Below, piece by piece: positions 35,373 to 43,510 of a stretch of DNA of 64,000 nt. The stretch covers positions 2,232,001 to 2,296,000 of the forward strand of contig LR134135.1 in NCBI GenBank assembly GCA_900635465.1, given 5' to 3'. Under the pieces are notes generated by a model. It searched no databases, was not told the DNA's origin, and saw only the letters and a program-made list of their open reading frames with translations. A program made the translations under genes and the position numbers. Source of the stretch: Lelliottia amnigena (GTDB lineage Bacteria; Pseudomonadota; Gammaproteobacteria; Enterobacterales; Enterobacteriaceae). Position 1 is the stretch's first letter. Every line of letters starts with the position of its first letter.

Positions 35373-35873
35373 TTACTTGCGTACCTTTGTACTTGTATAA
35401 CCAGATCGTTGAGTTGTTACACGGGAGGATGTGTGGGTGTCGCCACATTCAACGCAAGCAAAGGTGTCGGTAATGTTATAACGCTCTTCAGTCCAGGATT
35501 CATGAAGAATAATTTGCTTACCTACATCAGGGCCATGACCACCCACCTTCCCCATATTTTTTATGTTCTTACGCGGGATTGCTGAAATAAATTCCTTGTT
35601 TGAATCAACCCGTTGCACTGCGAACTCTGTATTGCAGGACTTACAACGAGAATCAGCGGACAGAAAGTGATAGATGATTTTTTTTGCAGGAACCAAAGCA
35701 GCACCTGTAAAGGCTATCAAACTGGAAATACGTAGAAATGAGTCTTTGGGAAGAAAGTTAATCGCTATAAAACCAATAACAAATGCGGAAATGACACCAA
35801 AAATCCACGATTTAATATTTACAGAATTTTGAATTTTCATCTGCGAACTAGAAAGATTTTTATCCATATACAT
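35373..35873 (-). CDS. Hypothetical membrane protein with zinc-ribbon (phage cargo)
   Basis: 166-aa protein, not recognised. Two hydrophobic helices (about residues 23-41 and 47-66), then a soluble domain with two Cys pairs (CKSC and CVEC) spaced as in a zinc ribbon, and a basic Thr/Ser-rich C-terminus. It is flanked by its own terminator and lies between antiterminator Q and the lysis genes, a usual place for cargo. Start among M1, M3 and M12 is uncertain. Confidence 0.6.
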   Translation of the reverse strand: MYMDKNLSSSQMKIQNSVNIKSWIFGVISAFVIGFIAINFLPKDSFLRISSLIAFTGAALVPAKKIIYHFLSADSRCKSCNTEFAVQRVDSNKEFISAIPRKNIKNMGKVGGHGPDVGKQIILHESWTEERYNITDTFACVECGDTHTSSRVTTQRSGYTSTKVRK

Positions 35874-35894
35874 CCCAACGAAAATGGGTGAAAC

Positions 35895-36140
35895 TCATCC
35901 ATCAAGCAAGGATGCAAAAAAGCACATACCAAAACCCGATAGCACCAGAAGTATTATCGGAAGAGGAATGGAAATGTTTAGTACGCATGAGAGAAAACTC
36001 AGCCAGAAATGAGTAGTATTGGGTTGCGCGACAATGTTGCTTCTGAAACCTTCGGTTTTCAAGCTGCGGAATTGGTTCACCCGAATGGACTCTAACCCGC
36101 TAACATCCAATATGAGTTTTGGTGTTTTGTCGCTTAGCAT
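35895..36140 (-). CDS. Possible small membrane protein
   Basis: 81-aa frame with a hydrophobic C-terminal half (LSFLSCVLNISIPLPIILLVLSGFGMCFF). No clear ribosome-binding site precedes ATG 36140. It lies 22 bases before the 166-aa membrane protein on the same strand, which is the main reason to keep it. May not be a gene. Confidence 0.3.
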   Translation of the reverse strand: MLSDKTPKLILDVSGLESIRVNQFRSLKTEGFRSNIVAQPNTTHFWLSFLSCVLNISIPLPIILLVLSGFGMCFFASLLDG

Positions 36141-36205
36141 CTGGAAAATGCACAGCGTTCAAAAACACTTAAAATTCAGCCTCTTTAAAACGAAAAGGAA
36201 TCCAC

Positions 36206-36490
36206 GTGAAAAGTCTCATGATTTCCACTTCACTGCTCTTAATCTCCGCGGGATGTTTAGCCTCGGATGAAACAGGCAAATATGAGCAAGGCGACTGCAT
36301 CACAGCCACCGATACTGGCTACAGTTGGTTTGGCGAATTTGCAAAAGTAGAAGCCTACTCAAGAATCAAGGGATTTGCTGGCCCACAGTACATCCTTTAC
36401 TTCCCAACTTATAAGGCAGATGCCGTAGTTTTTGACCCTGAGATCGAGGGGCACACGATAAAGGTGGCAAACAGCCTTTGCCGCCCCTAA
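36206..36490 (+). CDS. Hypothetical exported protein (phage cargo)
   Basis: 94-aa protein with an N-terminal signal peptide (about residues 1-20, SLMISTSLLLISAGCLA). The SAGC at the end could be a weak lipobox, but Ser at -3 is unusual, so ordinary cleavage after CLA is as likely. The mature part has three more Cys-flanked beta segments. GTG 36206 has AAGGAA upstream. Followed by a hairpin at about 36499-36520. Possibly a surface or superinfection-related cargo gene; function unknown. Confidence 0.6.
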   Translation: MKSLMISTSLLLISAGCLASDETGKYEQGDCITATDTGYSWFGEFAKVEAYSRIKGFAGPQYILYFPTYKADAVVFDPEIEGHTIKVANSLCRP

Positions 36491-36579
36491 AACGACAAAG
36501 CCCCGGCGTTAACCGAGGCTCTTAATTTGGTCGTCAACCAAAACTATGGCGACGATATCAGATTTACATGAAATGTATG

Positions 36580-37272
36580 CTATTTAATTGACTTTTGCAA
36601 TACCCCGCTGCGAAAAGTCGCCTTTTGTTGTGATCGTGTTCTCACAGTGCAGAGAAGAGAATCGCCATCAAGCAGCTTAAAGATGGTGCACATGGCCCGC
36701 CAGTAATCGGCGTAGTTATGGCACCAGTTATCAGGTTTAACGCCGCACAGCGCGGCCAGGTCTTGATGCTGATAAACCTCGCGCCCTGCCAGCTCTGCTT
36801 TCACATCCTGAGACGCTAGCCAGATAAGTTTCTTCAGGCGCTCCATCGTCTTGCTGGCCACCTTCTTCGCGCCGAACTGCTGCCGGAACTCTGCCCACGC
36901 CCACTGGGTGATCGCCACCTGGTGTTCGAATCGGATGTTCTCGCTGTAGTTCCAGAGTAGCCATGCTTTCTGGTGCTCTTCCAGCGAAAGGACAGCGCGG
37001 CGCCACGATGCGGTACCGAACTCTAACGGGCTGACCAGTGCTATGGATGATCCCTTGGCACGGGACTGGCCGCCGCTCATCGCCGGTCCATCAGGGTTAA
37101 CTTTCCGGCCGGTGACCGGATCGGTGACTTTCTTCCGGCCCCGGCTGCGCGCCGTCGCAGTGAATTGCGCATTCTCGGCGAAAGCTACCAGCTGCCCTTT
37201 CGTCGCCCCGCTGAGGTCTGCGGTCGCCACAATGAGCTGCTGACGTACGTATTCCAGTTGCTGACTGTTCAT
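36580..37272 (-). CDS. Phage antitermination protein Q-like
   Basis: 230-aa protein. The N-terminus (MNSQQLEYVRQQLIVATADL then SGATKGQL) matches the 82/21-type Q antiterminator family rather than lambda Q. Q loads onto RNA polymerase at the late promoter to allow transcription of lysis and structural genes. It lies upstream of the lysis cassette on the same strand, as expected. Overlaps the preceding 38-aa gene by four bases (ATGA). Confidence 0.78.
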   Translation of the reverse strand: MNSQQLEYVRQQLIVATADLSGATKGQLVAFAENAQFTATARSRGRKKVTDPVTGRKVNPDGPAMSGGQSRAKGSSIALVSPLEFGTASWRRAVLSLEEHQKAWLLWNYSENIRFEHQVAITQWAWAEFRQQFGAKKVASKTMERLKKLIWLASQDVKAELAGREVYQHQDLAALCGVKPDNWCHNYADYWRAMCTIFKLLDGDSLLCTVRTRSQQKATFRSGVLQKSIK

Positions 37273-37385
37273 GCAGCTTCCTTCTGTGACTGATTGGTTT
37301 TGGTCTGGCTGTGCTTTGCTACTGGCGGCATGCTGGCGCGCTTAACGCTTTCTGCCTGGTACCGGAGGAAGTCGGCGTGGCTCAT
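37269..37385 (-). CDS. Small phage protein between NinG-like gene and Q
   Basis: 38-aa frame (MSHADFLRYQAESVKR...) with a perfect AGGAGG four bases before its ATG 37385. It overlaps the NinG-like stop and the Q start by ATGA on both sides, so it belongs to a coupled three-gene unit. Not recognised. Confidence 0.7.
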   Translation of the reverse strand: MSHADFLRYQAESVKRASMPPVAKHSQTKTNQSQKEAA

Positions 37386-37753
37386 GCAGCCTCCTGATGT
37401 TTCATTGCGCGAAGGTCTGCCCGGGCCTTAGCGCGGATGCCATCCAACTCCTCGCGGGTATAACGGTGGTTTTCGTTATTGGACTCCAGCGCCAGCACGC
37501 GCTCTTCGCCGATCAGTTCGACCAGAGCGGCACGGTACGCCTCGATGTTTCCGGATTTGTGGACGTTGCACGCGGAGCATTGAAGCCACAAATTATCGGG
37601 ATTGAAGCGCAGTTGTGGCGCGGCGGCCGTGGTGCGGTAATGCCCTGCATGCCAGGCAAAAGCGGTCTTTGTTCCGCATGAGATGCAGACATGCCCGGCA
37701 GCCAGGAGCATTTCACGGCGCCAGTCGTTAAAGGCACGCTGAGTCATCTGCAC
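37382..37753 (-). CDS. NinG-like recombination protein, N-terminally truncated
   Basis: 123-aa protein matching the C-terminal part of NinG (Rap), a lambda-family structure-specific endonuclease of about 200 aa. Visible: CISCGT, WHAGHYRT, LRFNPDNLWLQC, then SACNVHKSGN and YTREELDGI, with HNH-like Cys/His ligands. The N-terminal third is missing; the frame stays open upstream to about 37800, beyond which the plus-strand zinc-ribbon gene begins. This suggests a deletion or insertion boundary there. Confidence 0.75.
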   Translation of the reverse strand: MQMTQRAFNDWRREMLLAAGHVCISCGTKTAFAWHAGHYRTTAAAPQLRFNPDNLWLQCSACNVHKSGNIEAYRAALVELIGEERVLALESNNENHRYTREELDGIRAKARADLRAMKHQEAA

Positions 37754-37869
37754 CCAGTGACGGATCGGTTTGAGGAATAAGCAGGGAATGAAATGAGACA
37801 GTCGGCACGGAAATATTGATGATAAGCCTATATTTTCATGCTTCTTTCAATATTATTAGGGAGTATCTA

Positions 37870-38049
37870 ATGCCAGCAGGAATACCAAGCTCATGTCCAA
37901 AATGCGGTTCTGGTCGAGTAGGAAAAGAATACATTCTGGGATCTCAGACTGGAGACTGGATATGCGGTAATTGTGGGGAAACGGACCAAATTGAGCGAAA
38001 AGCATATCCTCAGCATCAGAGAGAAGAACCCGCAAAAAAAGACGAGTGA
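37870..38049 (+). CDS. Small zinc-ribbon protein (phage)
   Basis: 59-aa protein with two Cys pairs, CPKCG (residues 9-13) and CGNCG (residues 34-38), a typical zinc ribbon, followed by a charged C-terminal tail. GGGAG precedes ATG 37870. Function unknown. First plus-strand gene of the right-hand prophage block. Confidence 0.7.
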   Translation: MPAGIPSSCPKCGSGRVGKEYILGSQTGDWICGNCGETDQIERKAYPQHQREEPAKKDE

Positions 38050-38069
38050 ACTGCTAAATTGCTATTTCA

Positions 38070-38095
38070 AACCCGCCAAGTGCGGGTTTTTTATT
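38070..38095 (+). terminator. Terminator after zinc-ribbon gene
   Basis: AACCCGC-CAAGT-GCGGGTT stem followed by TTTTATT, a canonical intrinsic terminator 20 bp after the zinc-ribbon stop. Confidence 0.9.
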
Positions 38096-38141
38096 GGATC
38101 AGAGATAGATACGCACCCAGCGTGCGGCATGAGGAGGGAGT

Positions 38142-38477
38142 GTGAAGCTTTACGAATCGAAGAAATCGCAGTTCACCAGAAACCTGATTCGACGGCGCCA
38201 CGCTGAATGGTCAGAAAAGACCTTCGGCAATGTCGGCCCCATCGAACCTCTAAAGCACCTTTCCAAAGAGGCTCTGGAAGCTGCTGCCGATCCTGACGAC
38301 CTCAGTGAGTGGGCTGATATGCAGTTCTTACTATGGGACGCGCAGCGGCGCGCTGGTATCACTGATGAGCAGATCACTGCGGCGCTCGAAGAAAAACTGA
38401 AAGTGAATATGGCTCGCCAGTGGCCGGAACCGAAAGACGGGGAACCGCGTCTGCACATCAAACCACGACGCAACTGA
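38142..38477 (+). CDS. DUF550 (dATP/dGTP pyrophosphohydrolase-like) protein, short
   Basis: 111-aa protein with the C-terminal signature of phage DUF550 proteins (PDDLSEWADMQFLLWDAQRR then AGITDEQI). Homologues are MazG-like dATP/dGTP diphosphohydrolases. The acidic metal-binding EWADM is present. The family is often longer at the N-terminus, so this may be a shortened form. GTG 38142 has GAGGGAG upstream. Confidence 0.72.
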   Translation: MKLYESKKSQFTRNLIRRRHAEWSEKTFGNVGPIEPLKHLSKEALEAAADPDDLSEWADMQFLLWDAQRRAGITDEQITAALEEKLKVNMARQWPEPKDGEPRLHIKPRRN

Positions 38478-38537
38478 TAGCCGGTTCTGACGAGCTGGCT
38501 ATTGGGTGCGAAAGCACTGCCTCGTAAACCCCATTTA

Positions 38538-38562
38538 GCCCTCCCCGTGAGGGCATTTTTTT
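38538..38562 (+). terminator. Terminator after the DUF550 gene
   Basis: GCCCTC-CCCGT-GAGGGC stem followed by ATTTTTTTA. Confidence 0.9.
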
Positions 38563-38573
38563 AAGGTGAAATC

Positions 38574-38777
38574 ATGAGCGAAAAAGTGAAAAGCGATTAC
38601 TACTCAGAAGAAAATTATTCATCCCGTCAGAACGGTTTTGAAGAAGCCGCAAAACCACTGATTAAGTGGCTGGCTGAAAGTGCTCACCCTCACCACACGG
38701 TTATCGTGACAAGCACCAGTGCAGAGCCATTCCAGGGTGAGCACGTAGTAAAAACAGAAGAATTCCTGAAAGACTAA
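38574..38777 (+). CDS. Hypothetical phage early protein
   Basis: 67-aa protein of a kind common in the early right arm of enterobacterial lambdoid phages (KVKSDYYSEENYSSRQNGFE, then HHTVIVTSTSAE). Mixed helix/strand, acidic ends. AAGGTG upstream of the ATG. No known function. Confidence 0.7.
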   Translation: MSEKVKSDYYSEENYSSRQNGFEEAAKPLIKWLAESAHPHHTVIVTSTSAEPFQGEHVVKTEEFLKD

Positions 38778-38840
38778 CCCTGCCGCTATTTCCTGATGTG
38801 ACGGCCGCCTGACAAGCGGCTTCTTTTTTGGGAGTAAATC

Positions 38841-38957
38841 ATGCAATCCAATCCTATGAACTGGCTCATCATCGCACTTATCGCGCTGGGCGCTCTCATC
38901 TCATTTCTACATGAACCGGCAGGTGTGCAATGGCTAAGTTTGCTGTGGGCGCATTAG
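38841..38957 (+). CDS. Small membrane protein (phage)
   Basis: 38-aa frame with one transmembrane helix (NWLIIALIALGALISFL). GGGAG lies seven bases before ATG 38841. It overlaps the next gene (38930) by 28 bases in another frame, common in compact early phage operons. Confidence 0.6.
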   Translation: MQSNPMNWLIIALIALGALISFLHEPAGVQWLSLLWAH

Positions 38958-39130
38958 TCCAGCTTAAGACTGGCGGCATACATGGATACGTTGAGAGCCA
39001 GATAGAACCGGATAGCGATCACCCGAAATACTGGTGCCGATGGGATGACGGTAGCTACTCGGTACACAACGAAAACGAACTTCGCTCGGCTACTGTGAAC
39101 GAGCCTCGTGTGTATAAGAAATTAGCGTAA
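38930..39130 (+). CDS. Hypothetical phage protein
   Basis: 66-aa beta-rich protein (FAVGALVQLKTGGIHGYV, then YWCRWDDGSYSVHNENEL), resembling small SH3-like barrels. Overlaps the small membrane protein. A frequent early gene of enterobacterial prophages; function unknown. Confidence 0.68.
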   Translation: MAKFAVGALVQLKTGGIHGYVESQIEPDSDHPKYWCRWDDGSYSVHNENELRSATVNEPRVYKKLA

Positions 39131-39140
39131 GGAGATCTAA

Positions 39141-39656
39141 ATGGATAAGCCAATCATTGGCCAGTTTGTACCTATTGGTAGCTTCAATCGCGGAGCTTCC
39201 CCTTTTAATGTTTTAACGAAAGAACCGAGTTTTTACATGTCGCCAGCATGGGAAGGTGTTAGAGAGGGGGGTGAGAAATACCACGTAATATCGGCTGCAT
39301 GGAAATTTGAGCCAGTAGAATGGGATGGCGAGGGGTTGCCTCCAGTTGGCAGTAATGTAGAGGCTAGATTTGAGGGTGAGTGGGTAGAGGTCACTGTTGC
39401 GTACAATGATTGCCCAGAATCTCAGAGTGACGAGTCGGTATGGAATGAAGCTCTGGTATTTAACCGCATCACAACCAGACCTTTCTGGGCGGATGAGTTA
39501 CGCCCTATCCGCTCAGAAGCAGATAAGAAGCGCGATGCTGCGGTTGAATCCATGTTTTATACTTTGCCACTAGATGTAATGCTGGGGAAGGATGTCCGCG
39601 AAGCGATTTACGACGCCATCGCCGCAGGGAAAATCCCACACATCCGCATCGACTAG
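39141..39656 (+). CDS. Hypothetical phage protein
   Basis: 171-aa soluble acidic protein, not recognised. Contains PVGSNVEARFEGEWVEVTVA in its middle and a C-terminal helix (DVREAIYDAIAAGKIPHIRI) shared by several phage early proteins. AAGGAG precedes the ATG. Followed by a terminator at 39657-39682. Confidence 0.68.
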   Translation: MDKPIIGQFVPIGSFNRGASPFNVLTKEPSFYMSPAWEGVREGGEKYHVISAAWKFEPVEWDGEGLPPVGSNVEARFEGEWVEVTVAYNDCPESQSDESVWNEALVFNRITTRPFWADELRPIRSEADKKRDAAVESMFYTLPLDVMLGKDVREAIYDAIAAGKIPHIRID

Positions 39657-39682
39657 CCGCCCACCGAGGCGGTTTTTTATTG
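39657..39682 (+). terminator. Terminator before xis
   Basis: CCGCC-CACCGA-GGCGG stem followed by TTTTTTATT, directly after the stop of the 171-aa gene. Confidence 0.85.
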
Positions 39683-39696
39683 CCTGGAGATAGCCA

Positions 39697-39951
39697 ATGA
39701 GCGAAACAACTTACCTTGTTATTAACCCAGGGAAATGGGTTTCTGAGGATAGCCTAATGGCACTCAAGGGTATCAAGAAAGGAACACTTAAAAAGGCTCG
39801 TGAGAATACCTTTCTGGAGGGTAAGCACTACAAGCATGTGTCATATGACTGCGAGCCATGGGACAACAGCCCCTGTTTCTACAACCTCGATGAAATTGAT
39901 AAATGGATTGAGAGCCAGGCGTTAGCGAAATCACGCTTCAAATCTGCTTAA
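39697..39951 (+). CDS. xis: Excisionase (Xis)
   Basis: 84-aa recombination directionality factor of the enterobacterial excisionase family: LVINPGKWVSEDSLMALKGI then KKGTLKKAR forms the winged helix that bends attachment-site DNA, followed by EGKHYKHVSYD and a C-terminal helix. It lies 31 bases before int on the same strand. Its integrity suggests that excision remains possible. Confidence 0.85.
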   Translation: MSETTYLVINPGKWVSEDSLMALKGIKKGTLKKARENTFLEGKHYKHVSYDCEPWDNSPCFYNLDEIDKWIESQALAKSRFKSA

Positions 39952-39982
39952 ATACTATCCCATTTAACTGAGGAGCAAGGAA

Positions 39983-41260
39983 ATGTCATATCCAACTGGA
40001 GTGGAATGCCATGGCGGAAAACTGCGAATATGGTTCATGTATCTTGGGGTGCGAGTCAGAGAGAATTTAGGCGTGGAAGATACGCCAAAAAACAGGCGTG
40101 TAGCCGGGGAGTTGAGGTCTTCAGTCTGCTACGCAATAAAAACAGGTGTCTTTAATTACGGGGATAGGTTTCCGCAGTCGGTAAACCTGAAACGCTTTGG
40201 TCACGCCAGGCGGGATATCACTTTCGGCGAGCTTTGTGACAAATGGATTGAGCTGAAGGAAGTTGAGATATGCAGGAATACGATGCAGCGCTACATATCG
40301 GCATTATCCGTTCTGAAGGAGGTGATCGGACGCGACTGCATGGCAAGCAGGATAACCGTCGAGTTCGTGCTTGAACTCAGGAGAACGCTTCTAATGGGAA
40401 CTCAGATTTTAAAGCCCAACCACAAGGTCGCCAGTGAAGGTCGGTCAGTATCTACGGTGAAGAGCTATATGACCAGGCTCAACGGGGTTTTGAATTTTGC
40501 TGAGCATAGTGGGTATATAGAATCCAATCCGATGGAAAAAATGCAGCCCTTGAGGATGTCCAGAGTCGAACCCGATCCGCTAACCAAAGACGAATTTTCC
40601 CGCGTCATTTCTGCATGCAAGAACAGACAGGATGCGAACATCTGGTCGCTGGCTGTGTATACCGGGATGCGGCACGGTGAGTTGTGCGCGTTGGCATGGG
40701 AAGATATCGACCTGGTAAAAGGCACAATCACAGTCAGGAGAAACTTCACTCAGGTTGGCGAGTACACATTGCCAAAAACTGAGTCTGGCACTAACCGCGT
40801 CATCACGCTGATTGACCCGGCGTTAGAGATATTGCGCGATCAGGCCGAACTTACCAGGCTTGGGAAAAAGCAAAAGGTTACAGTGGTGCTGAGAGAGTAT
40901 AAAAGGAAGGAGTCGCATGATTGCACTTTCGTGTTTGATCCATCAAAGAATATGCTGAACGGACTTCATGGGATCTCTTACTGTGTGGGGGCTTTGGGAA
41001 GAAACTGGACTCAGGCATTAAGACGAGCTGGGGTGCGACACCGTAATGCCTATCAGTCCAGGCATACTTTTGCATGCTGGTTTTTAACCGCAGGAGCAAA
41101 CCCTAGCTTCATTGCATCGCAAATGGGGCACGCGAATGCCCAGATGCTTTATCAGGTTTACGGGAAATGGATGAGTGATAATGACAACGAACAACTGGAG
41201 CTTTTAAACAGAAAAATAGGCGTTATTGCCCCACTGATGCCCCAAGTGAAATCTGCGTAG
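39983..41260 (+). CDS. int: Tyrosine-recombinase integrase
   Basis: 425-aa phage integrase. Residues 1-70 form the arm-binding domain, about 75-190 the core-binding SAM-like domain, and about 200-410 the catalytic domain. Catalytic residues: Arg in TGMRHGEL (about 230), the Y-x-x-R-H box in YQSRHTFACW (about 357-361), and the nucleophile Tyr in YQVYGKWM (about 391). The gene ends 48 bp before the attR core, the usual int-att arrangement, and appears complete. Confidence 0.95.
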   Translation: MSYPTGVECHGGKLRIWFMYLGVRVRENLGVEDTPKNRRVAGELRSSVCYAIKTGVFNYGDRFPQSVNLKRFGHARRDITFGELCDKWIELKEVEICRNTMQRYISALSVLKEVIGRDCMASRITVEFVLELRRTLLMGTQILKPNHKVASEGRSVSTVKSYMTRLNGVLNFAEHSGYIESNPMEKMQPLRMSRVEPDPLTKDEFSRVISACKNRQDANIWSLAVYTGMRHGELCALAWEDIDLVKGTITVRRNFTQVGEYTLPKTESGTNRVITLIDPALEILRDQAELTRLGKKQKVTVVLREYKRKESHDCTFVFDPSKNMLNGLHGISYCVGALGRNWTQALRRAGVRHRNAYQSRHTFACWFLTAGANPSFIASQMGHANAQMLYQVYGKWMSDNDNEQLELLNRKIGVIAPLMPQVKSA

Positions 41261-41307
41261 TGATAATATTCTTGTAAATCAATACGGTTACAACACTGTT
41301 TCTTCAC

Positions 41308-41320
41308 CACAAAGAGATGA
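41308..41320. repeat. attR core (CACAAAGAGATGA)
   Basis: Identical 13-base copy of attL, 16,565 bp away. The MBOAT reading frame resumes at once (ATGACTCAGTTC). Confidence 0.9.
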
Positions 41321-42270
41321 TGACTCAGTTCAGGTCAAAATGGACATGGGCCATTCGTTATAAAAACGTATTTATGGGTTTATTCATCTTTAGCATTGGT
41401 TTATTTAAGAAAGTTATAATTGCTGATAATTTCGCAATCTATGCAGATGCTGGTTTTGCTCCTGGTGCACAGCATGATTTCGTTAGTTCATGGGTCACGA
41501 GTTTATCATATACGTTTCAACTTTATTTCGACTTCAGCGGCTACTGCGATATGGCTATAGGCGCAGCACTTCTCTTTAACATATGGCTGCCCCTAAATTT
41601 CAATTCCCCCTATAAATCCCTTGATATACAGGATTTCTGGAGGCGGTGGCATATTACTCTAGGTCGTTATCTTCGTGACTATATATACATACCGCTAGGT
41701 GGTAACCGCTGTTCTAATATGCGTGTGCATATAAATCTTTTTGTGACATTTGTTCTGGGCGGCCTCTGGCATGGGGCAAGTTGGATGTTTGTCATTTGGG
41801 GAGCATTGCACGGAGGCGCTTTAGTAATTCACCGTTGTTGGAAAAAACTTGGGTGCAATATGCCCTCACCGTTAGCCTGGCTGATAACATTCTTTTTTGT
41901 GAACATTACATGGGTGTTTTTCCGTGCTCACTCTCTTGAGGATGCAAAGAAAATACTGTCCGGAATGATTGATTTTGGCTCGTTAAACGCAATAACAATG
42001 ACACAAGCACCTACAACGATGATCGAATGGAGCGGGACACTCGGAGATACGCTTGCAAATTATCTACCTGTACCCGTCGTGGAAAATTTTATCTGCCTGA
42101 TACTTATATCATTTGCTTTCATTATTACTTCCTTTAAAAATGCCTACGAGTTAACAATTATAAAAGGTTCATATATTGCAAAAACGATTTGGATGACACT
42201 TCTTTTTATCATTGCAATGTTTGCGACTATCCAATCTACAAGCACAGTATTTCTGTACTTTAACTTCTGA
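41321..42270 (+). pseudogene. MBOAT O-acyltransferase, 3' part, split by prophage
   Basis: C-terminal 316 codons of the acyltransferase whose 5' part ends at 24755. It contains the MBOAT signatures: FDFSGYCDMAIG, DFWRRWHITLGRYLRDYIYI and the catalytic-His segment GLWHGASWMFVIWGALHG. Seven or more hydrophobic helices. An ATG overlapping attR (41317) might allow internal initiation, but no good ribosome-binding site is seen. Intact, the protein would acylate an extracellular or lipid-linked polysaccharide together with the adjacent SGNH protein. AT-rich compared with host genes. Confidence 0.88.
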
Positions 42271-42278
42271 GGAAAACG

Positions 42279-43436
42279 ATGAAAAAGTTCATTATTATTT
42301 TTTTAATTGCATCGTTTACAGGCTTGTCTACAGCACCTATTGTCAACATTTCAAATGACATTAGAGGCCCTAAGAATTTAAATCACCAAGGTATATCATG
42401 GTTTAATCGGGCCAATTTATTCAATATAGACTTTACTCTTCCATACCTTGGGTTTATCTACTACACGCTTGGTCTTTCCATCTCTCCTGAGAATACAATA
42501 ATTGGAAAAAAAGGATGGTTGTTTCTTGGCGAGCGTCATGCCTATGTAATTTCAGAATCAAGAGGCCAAAAAACTTTTAAACGCACAAAAATACAGGGAT
42601 TCGCAAACGCAAGGAGTCGCTGGGACCAGATGGTTAAAGAACAAGGTGGTATCGGATATTTTGTTAGCGTAGCACCGAATTCGCACACCATATATCGCGA
42701 AATGATGCCTGAGTGGGCCGCAAAAGCAAATACAAGTCCAAATATCAATTACCTGTTGCATCAAGCAAAGGATGATAAAACACTTGCCGACCTCAGTGAG
42801 TTAATCATGTCGCATAAGATCTCCTCACGGACGCCTCTATATTATAAGACTGATACACACTGGAATGAATTAGGTGCATGGTATGGCTATCAGGCCTTAA
42901 AGAATAAAATCAGCATGACAGATTCGTCTCTAAAGTGGGTGGACTATAGCAACATTCGCTTTAAATATTATGAGAGAAATGGTGGTGACTTAAGTCGCTT
43001 CTTACGGATTGCGCCTTTTATTAAAGATACTGAGGTTGCAGTTGAAATAAAGCCGAACTCGAAGCTGCACATTACTGACTGGGAAGGTAAAACTATCAGG
43101 GATGGTGACATCTCAGACCGTCAAGAAAATATGACACATGATCTGATCATAAATTCATCGAACGCTCTTAATAATAAAAAAGTACTATGGTTAAGAGATT
43201 CATTTGGCATGGCACTTTATCCTTATATGAATGCAACATTCTCTACAATTATGCAAAAACACTATAAGGAAGCCTTAGAAGACCCCTGCCAGCTTAAGAG
43301 GGTGATTCGTGAATTCAAGCCAGATTTGGTTATAACAACAGTGGTAGAGCGGAATTCGCTATCAACGTTCTTCGGCAATTACCCCGATAAGAATAGCGTG
43401 GTTTTAGAGCAAAAAAAGTTGTCCTGTAAAGGTTAA
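42279..43436 (+). CDS. AlgX/AlgJ-like SGNH O-acetyltransferase
   Basis: 385-aa exported protein with an N-terminal signal or anchor (about residues 3-20). SGNH-fold motifs typical of AlgJ/AlgX: the DxHW block TDTHWNELGAWYGY (about 193-206) and the nucleophile block WLRDSFGMALYPYM (about 308-321). Such proteins complete polysaccharide acetylation in the periplasm, taking the acyl group supplied by the MBOAT partner. Eight bases after the MBOAT stop, so cotranscribed; the prophage probably leaves it without its normal promoter. Confidence 0.87.
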   Translation: MKKFIIIFLIASFTGLSTAPIVNISNDIRGPKNLNHQGISWFNRANLFNIDFTLPYLGFIYYTLGLSISPENTIIGKKGWLFLGERHAYVISESRGQKTFKRTKIQGFANARSRWDQMVKEQGGIGYFVSVAPNSHTIYREMMPEWAAKANTSPNINYLLHQAKDDKTLADLSELIMSHKISSRTPLYYKTDTHWNELGAWYGYQALKNKISMTDSSLKWVDYSNIRFKYYERNGGDLSRFLRIAPFIKDTEVAVEIKPNSKLHITDWEGKTIRDGDISDRQENMTHDLIINSSNALNNKKVLWLRDSFGMALYPYMNATFSTIMQKHYKEALEDPCQLKRVIREFKPDLVITTVVERNSLSTFFGNYPDKNSVVLEQKKLSCKG

Positions 43437-43468
43437 ACGGCACTAACAATACTCTTTATATTTAAATT

Positions 43469-43504
43469 AAGGTGGCTTCAATAAGTCAACATTGCAGCCA
43501 CCTT
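43469..43504. terminator. Inverted repeat between SGNH gene and patD
   Basis: AAGGTGGC and GCCACCTT arms with a 20-base spacer, flanked by A- and T-rich sequence, between convergent genes. Long loop, so a moderate candidate for a two-way terminator. Confidence 0.5.
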
Positions 43505-43510
43505 AAACGT

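Larger units (their letters stand above)
24743..41307. mobile_element. Defective lambdoid-type prophage, 16.6 kb
   Basis: Bounded by 13-bp repeats, with a tyrosine integrase 48 bp from the right repeat and excisionase next to it. Retained modules, right to left: integration, small early genes, NinG-like and Q-like, cargo, lysis, cargo, terminase small, tail remnant, tailspike, gtr cassette, SOS-controlled pair. Portal, capsid and most tail genes are missing through an internal deletion near 31410. No CI/Cro immunity region or replication genes were recognised. It may still excise, since int, xis and both att sites look intact, but cannot form particles alone. Confidence 0.92.
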
